Source: Cryptomeria japonica (taxonomy: Eukaryota > Streptophyta > Pinopsida > Cupressales > Cupressaceae). From it: a stretch of DNA of 64,000 nucleotides. The notes below the pieces were generated by a model that saw nothing but the letters and a program-made list of their open reading frames with translations, searched no databases and was not told where the DNA came from. The position numbers and the translations under genes are program-made. The DNA is taken from assembly GCF_030272615.1 (NCBI RefSeq), contig NW_026729149.1:1-64000 (forward strand), in the 5' to 3' direction. Shown here one piece after another: positions 24,300 to 35,599 of the stretch. Every line of letters begins with the position of its first letter. Positions within the stretch are counted from its first letter, which is position 1.

Positions 24300-24640
24300 C
24301 AACTTTTTCATCAATTTCAATGTCACAAATTTTTAAAACCACGACCTTATTTTTATTAGATTTAGTCGAAATTCAACCCTCGTGCAAATTAATTTAATAT
24401 ATATAATTTCTTCTTTTCTTGGGCCTTGCAATGTGGGAGGTAGACCACTAGCATTGTGTTTATATAAGGCTCTAAAAATTCAAATTTCCATTATAATCTT
24501 AAAAGAAGAATGAAATCGTTAATGTTGAATATTAAATATTTCTTTAAAATATTAAAAAAAAATATTTAGAAGTTTATTACAAAATTTTTAGTACCTTTGT
24601 TTTAATATATTTGAACTCTTATATTTATTTAGATTAATAA
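24300..24640. other. A/T-rich intergenic DNA upstream of the RING gene
   Basis: No gene or recognisable repeat. It would hold any distal promoter elements of the RING gene. Confidence 0.4.
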
Positions 24641-24649
24641 CTATAAATT

Positions 24650-25250
24650 AAATAGGGTTTGAAATATTAAAATGGTCCTTAAATGAAAATTAAATTTTTG
24701 TAAAATATCACAAAGTCTATAGTAGTAATCAAAGTAAGTAATTTTAAATAACATAAAATATAAATTAAATTAAAAAATTTAATATTATAATAATAATAAA
24801 TTGTTTGATTTTCTATTCCAAATATGAGTTACTAGTTTATGTGGAGTATTGATGAAGTCAAGTATTGTCAATTTTGGAATATGAGTTAAGAGGGTGATTT
24901 TGAGGCTATAGAATATTATTTTTATTATTATTTATGTAAATTTGAACTATCATAGTAATTACCTATGAGTGGGGCTCATAAATTAATGTTTAAAAAGTGT
25001 TTTAGAAACACCTAGAAGCTTGAGAAGTGTCATTGAAGATTAGTGATGAGTTTAATTAGAGAGAAATCTAACTTTGGAAGGGAGCCTTTCAAGTAAGAAA
25101 AGGGGTGTCACATAATAAATTTTCTCAAAAAAGTAAGGATCTTTTAGAAGCCTTATTTGTTTTGATGAGATACTATCCTATTTTACTTTATTTATTCTTT
25201 TAGTCTTAAGAATCTTCTGGACATCTTAATTGTTTTTATTTATATTTATG
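24650..25250 (+). repeat. Diverged direct repeat R1
   Basis: It shares its order of motifs with R3 (26150-26660): GTGGAGTATTGATGAAGTC at 24841, AAGAGGGTGATTTTGAGG, ATAATAAATTTTCTC, AGTAAGGATCTT. Noncoding. Ends near 25250 where a partial third copy begins. Confidence 0.65.
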
Positions 25251-25970
25251 TAAAATTGAACTCCTATTGTAATAACCTATGAGCGGAGCTCTTATTTTAT
25301 TGTGTAGAAAGTCTTTTACAAGTATCTAGATGCGTAAAAAGTGTCTTAGAAGATTAGCGACAAGTTTCTATTGTGGCCTCTCTAACCCGTTATCGTTTAT
25401 CGTTAGAGCAAGAATAGTTATACTAGATCTAGTTGTCCCCCCTAAAATTCCAAGAGGTCTATTTTCCAGAGGTCTATTTTCCACTTGTTGCTGACCGGGT
25501 GAATGAAGGGACCCACACCTCAAGAATAAATCTATAGTGATAGCCCCCTAACCGGGGATCCCACTATGGACAATTTCTTGGGGTGGGGGGATGATCATGA
25601 TCCAGAGGGAAGGTTATGCTAGGTAACCTGAACATATGGTAAACCCTTTAATAGGGGGGCCCATTGGCGGATATGGGTCCCATTTCATACCATATCAAGT
25701 TATCTTCCCTGCCAAAAGTAGTGGTTAGAGTAGGGTGGGGTTGACTCCCTGCCCTATAGATAGTAGGGAAGTAGTAGAGTGCAAAGGTTTAAGAGACATA
25801 ACTTTGAAAGCAACCTTTCCAATAAGAAAAAGGAGTGTCATATAATAAATTTACTAAAAATAGTAAGGATCTTTTAAAAGTCTTAGTTGTTTTTATGATA
25901 TAATATCCTATCTTATCTTATTTATTTATTTAGTCCTAAGAATCTTATAGAAATCTTAGATGTCTAAAAA
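25180..25970 (+). repeat. Diverged direct repeat R2, split by an insertion
   Basis: The left part (about 25180-25376) and the right part (about 25790-25970) match consecutive portions of R1 and R3, including the phrases TTATGTAAAATTGAACTCC and GTGTCATATAATAAATTTAC. The break lies within the GATTAGCGACAAGTTT block, which is uninterrupted in R1 and R3. Confidence 0.6.
25377..25789. mobile_element. G/C-richer insertion inside R2 (origin unknown)
   Basis: About 413 bp with clearly higher G/C content than its surroundings and runs such as TTGGGGTGGGGGGATG. It contains a short tandem duplication (GGTCTATTTTCCA twice near 25458-25482). Similar GTTT/GTTTA sequences sit on either side and may be a decayed target duplication. 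No terminal inverted repeat or coding sequence is evident. It may be a nonautonomous transposon or an organelle-derived piece. Confidence 0.4.
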
Positions 25971-26149
25971 TATATTTATCTCATATGTTATCTCATAATT
26001 TAAAATTCAAACATTTGTCACAATCTGTTTGAATCCAATGTGTTATGTTACCCTATATGGTAAATATACCCTTATGAGAAAGGGCATCATATGGAATACA
26101 TGTTGCATCCCCCTCTCTCTCTCATGGGTATGGAGATTTGTTGGAGTTG

Positions 26150-26660
26150 TATATTGGTGTGTAAAATATGAAAGTGGCTCCTAAATAAAAATTTAATATG
26201 TTTCCTATATCCTAGAGTATATAGTGGTAATCAAATTCAATAATTTTGAATAAAATAAAAATTAAACTACATTTATAAATTTAAATATTAAAATAATAAA
26301 TTATCTTATTTTTTATATAAAATTTGAATTTCTAGTTTATGTGGAGTATTGATGAAGTCTTCTAATGTCAATTTTTGAGTTTGAGGTTAAGAGGGTGATT
26401 TTGAGGTTATACAGTATTATTTTTATTACTATTTATTTGAAAATTAATAACTTTAGTAATAACCTTTGAGTGGACATCATATTTTAATGTATAAAAGTTG
26501 TTTTAAAAACATCTTGAGGTTTGAAAAGTTCCTTAGAATATTAGTGACAACTTAGCTTAGAGAGAAATCTAAATTTTGAATGCAACCTTTCAAATAAGAA
26601 AGGGGGTGTCACATAATAAATCTACTCAAAATAGTAAGGATCTTCTAGAATTCCTTAAAT
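26150..26660 (+). repeat. Diverged direct repeat R3
   Basis: It has the same motif order as R1; GTGGAGTATTGATGAAGTC at 26341 lies exactly 1500 bp from its R1 counterpart. Noncoding. Confidence 0.65.
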
Positions 26661-27294
26661 AGAACACATAATACCACTATCTCTTCATTGATAGAAAGAG
26701 AAAAAATATAAGGACGACTTGACACATAATGCAACATTCAAATATTCATCTGAGATGAATCTCTTAAGGCTAAACAAGAGTACATATTTCTTCACTAATT
26801 TCAAATATCACTCATTAATATTTGAGTTTCACTATAATAGCATAGAGTAATTTCAAATCATAATAATATAGGCTAATGAAAGAAAGTAACAACAAATGAC
26901 TCAAAACCCATATCTCAGAAATGAAATTACAAGAGCTAAAATCATGGATAGTGTAAAATACTCTCTTGCACATAGAATTTCAACATTTGCTTCAAATATT
27001 CAAAACAAATGAAAAAAGCAATTTAGGCATAGTCTGATATGTCTTCCTCTTTCATTGCATCCATTGAAATTAAAGTCGAAGAAATAGAAAAAATTCCATT
27101 AAAACATTAAATTCACATAGCCAACTACTAATCCTTCATAATCTGAATCCCCTTTTACCAAAACATGAAAATACTTATAGAATCCAAAATCACAAATCCT
27201 AAAGCTTCCTAAAAACATAACCATTCTCACACCTTAATTTATGGAAAGATCCCCCTAATTACTTCTGCACTCCCCTTCATTAATGGTCTCAGCC
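26661..27294. other. Unassigned A/T-rich DNA
   Basis: No coding region, repeat family or RNA gene recognised. It abuts the inner end of the right inverted-repeat arm. Confidence 0.45.
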
Positions 27295-27935
27295 TCATCA
27301 TTTTGAGGTATTACATTTAGAACCATTTCAATACTAGCATTTGGAAACATTTTAGCATCAATGTGGAGGTAGATATGGTAAATGGGCTGGACAGATTTGA
27401 ACATATTTAAACAATTGTACTCTTTGCATGTACATTTTATGTTTGCCACCATACTTAGAAATTCAATCATTAGAGTGCATTTTAAATATGTTAGGCAAGT
27501 GTTTTGGTTACATGGTTAATTGTTGAGCCATTGTGTCGTTTCAACTATGTATTTGTTTGGAGTGACATTAAGATTAGAGAACGAACAATACAGTTCATAG
27601 TGAATGAATCAGGGTTGATAACATTGTGAGACAATCATCCTAAATTAGTGTTCATATACCCAAACAAATCTATTAGAAGAAGTATCATCATGTCAACTGT
27701 TTGAGCATACAGTTGCAATTGTATTTGTTTAAATTTGATTGGTGACTAGCCTTAGACTACCATAGATAAGTCCAACATGATTTTTAAAAGTACTGAAGAA
27801 GATTTCATCATGTCTTGAACTCCGAGAACTAGGTTCTTGCGATTTTTGTATAGAAAATTCAAAAACTAATAATAAACAAATCAAATTAATTTCATGTCAA
27901 TATAGTGCACAATTTTCAAGAAATTGGCCAATGTC
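27295..27935 (+). repeat. Repeat A fragment, forward (right copy)
   Basis: It matches 15160-15785 and 58970-59590 and is the mirror of 9607-10210. It stops at GGCCAATGTC, where element X starts with TGTAATACCC. The intact copies read on from this point (GGCCACTGTCACC), which shows that X interrupted repeat A here. Confidence 0.75.
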
Positions 27936-30898
27936 TGTAATACCCACCAACATACCCTAGAGACAACTACTAATCTAACTAACAAATAGAGATAAATTTT
28001 TTTAAGAACATCAACTAATGCAACATAAATAACTATCATCACTCAAGATCATAGATTAACAACTACATGAACAAATACAACATTATGATCATAAGAAAAT
28101 CCATAGCATTATAAATGCAAGCGAAAATAACATCATAACCATTATCATCTCAAAACATACATATATCCATTCATTCTCTCCCCCAAGGTATCTTAATGCC
28201 ACTAATTGCTAACATCATAACCTAACACATCCATACCATGAAATCATTAACATCAATTTTATTTAAGTTCTACTCAAGTACTTTCTTCCTATCTTTAGAT
28301 TATGAGCTATCAAATGCATTTATTCATAACGCTATTAAATTTCTAGGTTCATTTTAAACAACTAGATCAAATGTTCCTATCTCCTATCTTTATCCATTAT
28401 TCACCTATTACATCATGAATCTATATACATATACCCTTTCATACATATGGAACTAGATTATTTCCTTAAGAAAGATTGTTGCACATCTCATCAAGATTAC
28501 TATCCTTACGCATATGCAAGATTATAATAGCAAGCACTTATCTACTTCCAAATAGGATTCCAAGCTACTAAACAAATTCAAGAATCATATGATACTACAA
28601 GAATAAACATAATATACTTATTCAATCTCCTAATTCAACATAGGATCTCATTCCTAACATTTGAACATTTCTACAATGTGAACCATATAATAATACATCA
28701 TCTTAATCCATTACAAGTCATAGTCTCTACATCATAAAGTCCTATTACATAATAGTGCATGGTACAAGTACACAGTCGCTTCTATTACATCATATCCTAA
28801 TGCATAATAATACAAGTTTCATAGGTACATATCCTTCCTTTACATTTACAAGTCATCATGATACAATGTTATCTCCAAGCATAGAAATAAACTCAACATA
28901 GTGAATAATCAGTGTCCATATAAATCTACAGCTATTCATTCATTTCTATATTCCAATGATAACTAACAATAAGGATTAACATATTTCAAGACAAGGCATA
29001 CATGATTGTAAACATAGTCACTGGCACACACAAGATATACACAAGACAATCCAATCGTATCACTCAATCATTTATTTCCCCTCTAATCTAAAACCACATA
29101 CACAATTGAATATCCATTTACATAACATTCTAGAATCAAACTACTACAAGTCCTAATACATATGTTCACGAGAAACTGATTACATAGTCTACTTTACTAT
29201 TACATCTTTCTTGAGTTACAAACCACCTGATATCTGTTCCCAACTACATAGATTATGCTTCAGAACCATCTACATGATGAGTTAATATAAATCCATGTCC
29301 ACGCATGCAATCATCTAATGAATAACATCCCAATGGAAGAAGGCATCAAACCACCTGACTATGTGGAACCATCCCCTATGCTAGGAGATGCCATGGGGTT
29401 CCAACTAACACTTAAGACCTAGGCTAACACCTAAGAACCAAGGGACTAAACATGTTAACCACAAAATAACAACGAAGAACAATGTATCAAATTACCTCAC
29501 AAGGCTAATAAAAAATCAATAAATCCCAAAGGCATAATCAACAATAAAGGCATAATGATAACGTACACACTTAGGGAAGAGTGTCATCACATACTATCCT
29601 CACAAAGAAGGGGCCACACCACACCTTGATAGACATGTGCAACCATCTCCACCTTGGAGACAATCAAGGGAGATCGATTTACCACTCCAATGGTCTTCGC
29701 AAGCTCATCCCAAGTCAACAGTAAGGGGCTATGAGGTGGGGAACCAAAAAAAAAATATATTATCTTGTTTAAGTAAATTCTTATTTACCCAAACCCAATA
29801 ATCAAATTATTAGTGAACTATCACTTGCAATTAAACATAAACTTTTCATGTGGTCCCATGACAGTCCAGACCCTAAGCATCATCTCTAGGAATCTCTTCA
29901 AGCTTATTGCTCATGACCCCGGTCCTACACATGCAAGAACCCACTCACCCTAATCATGGACCAATACCTTAGGTTGAAATATGTATTAAAAGAACATCAC
30001 AACAACATCATGAAGACTTAAACATAGTCACAACATCATATCAAGATTTATATACCCAATTACAACAAAGAGCCTTCACCAAAATAATACAACATTGAAC
30101 CAAGGCATAAACATGAGTTCAAAGGATAATCCAAAACAAATTCCAATACTCAACAATGCGGCAATAACATCCGACTAGAGCTCTCATAAACATTCCTGAA
30201 TATCGAGGTATTCTTCCTCTCATTGGAGCAACTCAACGTGAACAATATCATCAATGGTAAGGCACAAATCCTCTTACTGGAGCACAAAAAAAAACATGTA
30301 ATTAACACGATGACATCATAAAAACCTTTGAGGAAATCAATGCGATCACAAATTCCCAAAATCAAACAAATCAATCACAATGACCAAAACTGATAAAACA
30401 TGCACCCCGAAGCAATTCAGCACATCCAAAACCTAAAATGACACATTTGGGAGATAAATTAGCTCTCCCATGACATATTTTGGCATTTTGGAGCTATACT
30501 TTTGTGTTTTGGTGCCAAACAATAGCGTTTTGGGTTCAAAGAGCAAAAACCAATGAAAACACACATTTTATGTAATGAAACTTGCCCAGATTGCACATAG
30601 GATTGGTTAATCACAAAAATGACTCTCCTAGGACGTGTGGGAGGATAAAAGAATTCCTTGAAAACATAAAACTTGTATTCACAAGTCATACAAATGGATT
30701 TTAACATCAAATCCCCGGACCTCCTTTACACAGACTTGCATAGAAAGACACCAAGTTTACATAGAAACTCATGGACATGCAGTATATCATAATGGGAGAT
30801 AAAATAAAAATAAAAAAGAATATTAAATCCCAAGAAGAATACAAGGAAGGGAATACATAAATTTAAAAATATAATATACAAAATAAACATCCCCAATA
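27936..30898 (-). mobile_element. Element X (right copy)
   Basis: It is the mirror image of 6600-9606. In the stretch 28320-28500 against 9041-9220 I counted about 11 mismatches in 185 aligned bases. It starts TGTAATACCCACC, an LTR-like end. The chromovirus has inserted at its other side, and 37593-37763 and 43977-44940 may be its continuation. No conserved frame. Confidence 0.5.
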
Positions 30899-30903
30899 AT
30901 AGA

Positions 30904-31775
30904 TGACGAAGGGAGATCCCGAGAAACAAAAAAACATATCAAATTGCAGTAAAACACAAAATATTATGTTATTATATCTAAAATCAAACTATTTTAAATA
31001 CATCCAATTTTAATCTAGAGGAATAAATCCTCACTTGCCGCATCATACAACTTATAGAGTTTTCTGAAAACCCTTACGAAACAATTTCCAACCTAGATAC
31101 TAACTCCCAAAAACTCAACTCCAAAAGCTATTACAAGTTTCCTCAAATGAGTCCTAAATAGCCTTCCACCATTTTGGAGCTGAAATTAAAATTTATAAAT
31201 TACCAATTGGTGGACAAAGGCAAAAACATGAAATTGGAAATATGAAAATACAACCAGATTCGAAAATTAAAACTTTTCGAAAAATTGTCCGACTCCTGGT
31301 AGCCATAACTTTTCATATGGGAATCGGAATTACGAACTGTTTGAAGCATCAGAAATATCTCTGAGTGTAGATTATGCTTAGAGTTTTCTCTGTTGATTCC
31401 CACCATTTTTCGTGCCCGTTCAACATAGTTTAATGCCTCAAATTTGACTTGGAAGAATTTTTTTCAATTTTTTAGGAAGCTGAAACTTGAATAACATTCA
31501 AACAGTTAATGATTTTAATTTGATTCTTTCGCAAAGTTCTTTTTTTTTCCTCCTTAAGATTCTTGCAAATTTTGGGCTCCATCCACCTTCAAATAAAAAC
31601 TTGCTATTTTTGGCAGTCGGCTAGAAAAAGCAACTTGTCAATTTTGAGAGTTGAAATCTCTTATTCATCTAAGAGGGTATCTAGAAATACAAAAAAATTA
31701 AAAGAAAACTTAAAAAAAAGAAATATTTTTGTGTGATATAGGATTGGCCATACACCATTGCATGCTCCTGCATCA
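30904..31775 (-). repeat. Chromovirus 3' LTR, right copy
   Basis: It is 872 bp. On the minus strand it starts TGATGCAGGAGCATG at 31775 and ends CTTCGTCA at 30904. It is closer to the left-copy LTR at 5724-6594 than to its own 5' LTR, as expected if the whole block was duplicated after insertion. Confidence 0.85.
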
Positions 31776-33780
31776 AACACCTTGGGTAGATTGAGAAGTG
31801 ACCGCATAATGTCTTAGCTGATTGAGGACAACCCAGATGATCAACCTCTTCCTTGGAAAACCATGAAGAATATTCAATAGGTCTTTCCATCCATTTCAAT
31901 AGATACTCCTCATACTACCTATTTCTAGTACTCCTCCTCATGCGACTATCCAGAATTTCTTTGATCTCCTCCTTCTCTGAAGTAGGTGCAAGTATTTTGT
32001 ATTGTACTATTGTTGGCTCCTCCTTTGTGCTACCTTCATGATATTTTGTTATATCTGAAATGTTGAACATAGAGTAAATATTAATTTCTTCTAGCAACTC
32101 TACCTCATATGTGTTTCAAGATTCATGCTTCTTCAAGATTTTGCAGGGACCAAACTTCTTCATCTTCAACTTATTGTATGTCCCCACTGGAAACCTTCCT
32201 TTCCTCAAATGAACCATCACCTCGTCATATAGCTGAAACTCCTTATACCTCCTTTTTTGATCTACCTTAACCTTATACTACAGATTTATCACATTGATGT
32301 GCTTCTTCACCTCTTCATGCATATTATTGGTGTGTTTTGCAAATTCATCGGCTCCGACACTTGTATCCATCACATAGTCCATCTTCCTCAATTCTAGAGC
32401 GGTCCTTGGATTGCCTCCATACAAAATTTGGAATGGTGATCTACTAGTGCTCCTATTGACAGAATGGGTGTAAGAAAATTCTTCCTGTCATAAGATCAGA
32501 TCCAATCCCTTGGGTTTGTCTCCTACCAAGAATCTCAGTAGGTTACCTAGACTCCTATTCACCACTTAAGTATACCCATCGGTTTGTAGAAGGTGTGCAA
32601 AACTAAACTTCAATTATCTCTTTAATTTTTTTCAAAAGGTACTCCAAAAGTATCCAACAAATTTGGTATCAGGATTTGAAACAAATACTTTTTGGTAAAC
32701 CATGCAGTCTTACCACCTCCCTAAAGAACAAATCAACAATGTGGACAAGATCATGGGTCTTCCAACATGGGATGAAATGTGTCATCTTTGAAAACCTATC
32801 AACTACCACAAATATTGAATCATTCCCTCTTTGAGTCCTTGGTAAATGAAGAACAAAATGCATACATATATCTTCCCATCGCCTCTCAATTACAGGTAAT
32901 GGCTTATATAGCCCTGTATTCTGGCTTAATTATTTTGCCCTCTAGCACACTCTACAACTATGAAAAAATTTCTTCACATCCTATGATAATTGAGGATAAT
33001 AATAATTCTCACTAATAATGGCAATGGTCTTATCCTAACCAATGTATCCTACCATTCCTCCACTGTGCTTCTGTTTGAGAAAATTCTTCCTCATAGAGCT
33101 CCTAGGAGCGCACAACTGGCCTCCCTTGAACACCATACCATCCTGGATTATGAAATCCAACAACCTGTCCAAAGTAACAAGCTCGTCCTATCCAAAGTAA
33201 CAAGCTCCTTGCAATATTTTCAAGCCTCTACAAAAACTACACCCATTTCAAATGTCTATGATTCAATATTCCCTGACTATTCAAGAACTGCAATGCTTGA
33301 TGATTAGTATACAAAACAAATTCCTTTGGCAATAGGTAGTGTCTCCATTTATTTAATTCTTAAACTATTGCATAAAATTATTGATCATAAACATAATATT
33401 TCTTCTTTGCATCATTTAGTTTTTCTCTAAAATAAGAAATGGGCCTACCTTCCTATCTCAAAACAACTCCAATGGCATTACCGCTAGCATTACAATCCAC
33501 CTGAAACACCTTATTGAAATCTGGAAAGAATAAAATAGGTTGCTACATCAACTTCTTCTTCAACATATTAAAACTATTTTCCACCCCATACTCCACATGA
33601 ATTCTTTCTTATTCCCTCTAATTGTTTTAGTCAGGGGTGCACAAATGCTACTAAAGTTTCTAATGAGCTTCCTTTAAAAACTTGGTGAGCCATGGAAAGA
33701 TCTCAACCCAGTAATAGTCCTTGGGGTAGTCAATTCCATAATAGCCTTCACCTTCTCTGGGTGCATCTTAAGACCTTCTC
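31776..33780 (-). pseudogene. Chromovirus RNase H, integrase and chromodomain remnant
   Basis: On the minus strand an integrase core is seen at 32863-32669 ([20 protein letters not shown], then [15 protein letters not shown]), and the tail and chromodomain at 32190-31776 (FNISDITKYHEG; SSWFSKEEVDHLGCPQS). The block before the core reads [13 protein letters not shown] where the family has MDFVLGLP, so the first catalytic Asp is His. The region between 33780 and 32870 corresponds to RNase H and the integrase zinc finger but is heavily interrupted. It is non-functional. Confidence 0.75.
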
Positions 33781-33781
33781 C

Positions 33782-34112
33782 CTAGACAACAAACCTCAAG
33801 TACTCTAACTCCTTCACATAAGTACACTTCTTCAAATTAATCAGCAATTTCTCCCCTCTCAGCTTCTCAAAAACTCTATGAATATCCATCAAATTCTCCT
33901 CCAATGTCTTACTAAAAATCAAAATATCATCAAGGTACACAATAAAAAACTTACAGAAAAATTCCTGCAATACCTCGTTCATGAGCTGCATGAATTTTCT
34001 TGATGCATTGGTTAGCCCAAAAGGCATGACTAACAACTTATACAAGCTTTATTTAGTTTTGAATGTGGTCTTCCACTTGTCCCCCTCTCTAATGTTGAAT
34101 CAGTCAAAATAA
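33782..34112 (-). pseudogene. Chromovirus reverse transcriptase fragment
   Basis: The frame includes IREGDKWKTTFKT, then YKLLVMPFGLTNAS and the catalytic box FIVYLDDILIFS. These are the RT palm motifs of Ty3/gypsy; YLDD is intact. A stop lies at the TK-stop-SLYK position near 34048. The fingers and everything upstream to the protease are missing because of the block at 34113-35310. Confidence 0.8.
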
Positions 34113-35310
34113 TTTATACACAATTCAAACATTCAAACTAACCAATCTTCAACTATCCTTCCAAATTATCTTAAACATTGCATAAATCATGAAAGAAGAG
34201 AACATCAAAGAAAAGAGATTTGCATGCACAAATAAGAATCACATAACACTAGCAATTATATGTGGAAACCCTTGGTTAGAGGGAGAAAACCACGGTGGGG
34301 ATAACCCACAATATCTTTTATCCTAGTGAAAAAGAGTGCCATGTTAAGAGCTTACAACTAACTCTTTCTGAGAACATCACCCCATTAGAAGGTACTGGTA
34401 TCCGGTTAATAATACCTTAGAACCTATTAAGGTTCACCTTGCTAGAGGATTTTACAACTTCATATCTGAAGTGACTTGGTTAAGAGATTTTACATAAAGA
34501 ATCAGTTAAGGTTCACCTTGTTAAGGGATTTACAATGTTGCAATTGTTAGAAGGCAACAAAGATGATTGATCTGTCTGATGACACTACCTTTGTCTTGTA
34601 GATCCACTTTGCATGCTTTGTTCTTTTGATCGATGTTGGCTTCACCAATTCATACCTCTATTTGTTGCACTCTATTCTGCTCCCCCTATTTACATTCACA
34701 ACAACACAATCAAAAGGAATGATGTGTATATATCAACCTTTAATTTTGGCACCAACTTTCCCTCCAAAAATCAAATTAAAAAATCTATTATCGCGCCTCA
34801 AATTTCTCTCCAAAAATCATTCTAAGAATAACGACAAAGATTGTCGTTCATGCCGATAAGCTCGCCGATTGAAAAGGTAAGACTACCAGTTCAACTGGAT
34901 GCTATCTGGGTGTTTCTAAGTCTATCAGTTGAGACTCCTATATTGTCGGTTGTCACCGATGTACCAATCCAATTCTACCTAACCAATTACCTCCCGTATA
35001 TTGGTCTGCTCACTGCTTAGTTGGTTACCTCATGTATTCAGGTTTACTCACTCCCTAGCCGGTTAACCCTTCTATACTGGTCTAGTCATTATTTAGCTGG
35101 TTAACCCCTGTATGCCGGTCTACTCACTGTCGATAGGAATAATGATTCTTGTTCTTCACCGGTTACCCTTTACTCCTTTACCGATGGATTGTGGACACTT
35201 AGAAGATGATGTTGCCAACAATGACAACCATTTCACTAGTCCTACGCAATACATCATAATGCCAACATGGTCATTGACCAAAATCTTGTGGTCATTCTAC
35301 AAACACGCTA
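34113..35310. mobile_element. Foreign block replacing part of the chromovirus polyprotein
   Basis: The chromovirus protease reads down to about 35320 (stop after EIHP) and RT resumes at about 34112; roughly 250-300 residues of polyprotein are absent and this unrelated 1.2-kb block lies between. It contains a 38-bp tandem repeat (34978-35130) and no coherent frame. It may be a solo LTR or a nonautonomous retroelement left after a deletion; I could not find a clean target duplication. Confidence 0.5.
34978..35130. repeat. Four-unit 38-bp minisatellite
   Basis: Units beginning TAGTTGGTTACCTC (35018), TAGCCGGTTAACCC (35056) and TAGCTGGTTAACCC (35094) are spaced exactly 38 bp, with a more diverged unit before them. 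Each contains a TGGTCT-CTCACT block. Confidence 0.75.
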
Positions 35311-35319
35311 TCTGATATG

Positions 35320-35420
35320 GCTATGGATGTATTTCCCTCTTTAGCTTCAACTTTGTAGCCATTTCTCCATATACTAGATTATCAGTTCTTCCACTGTCAA
35401 TAATCACATCCCAACACTTA
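35320..35420 (-). pseudogene. Chromovirus protease remnant
   Basis: On the minus strand the translation DVIIDSGRTDNLVYGEMATK carries the retropepsin DSG motif at the position expected downstream of gag. The catalytic Asp is kept, but the domain ends at the foreign block. Confidence 0.7.
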
Positions 35421-35599
35421 TTTTTACATTTGTATCTAGTGTAGAACAAACTATTCCTCTAATTTGGTTATTTCACCTCATTCATCAGGGTTCTCTTGAT
35501 AACTAGGGTTTCTCCCCATTCAATATCATCGAAATATTTAGAATGAGCTTCTTGGTATACATGCACAACTTGTGCATGACCATCATTTCTTATATCTAT

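Noticed and set aside
5322-32190. Inverted arms as an assembly artefact
   Set aside because: Several percent divergence is spread along the arms; an artefact would give near-identical copies.
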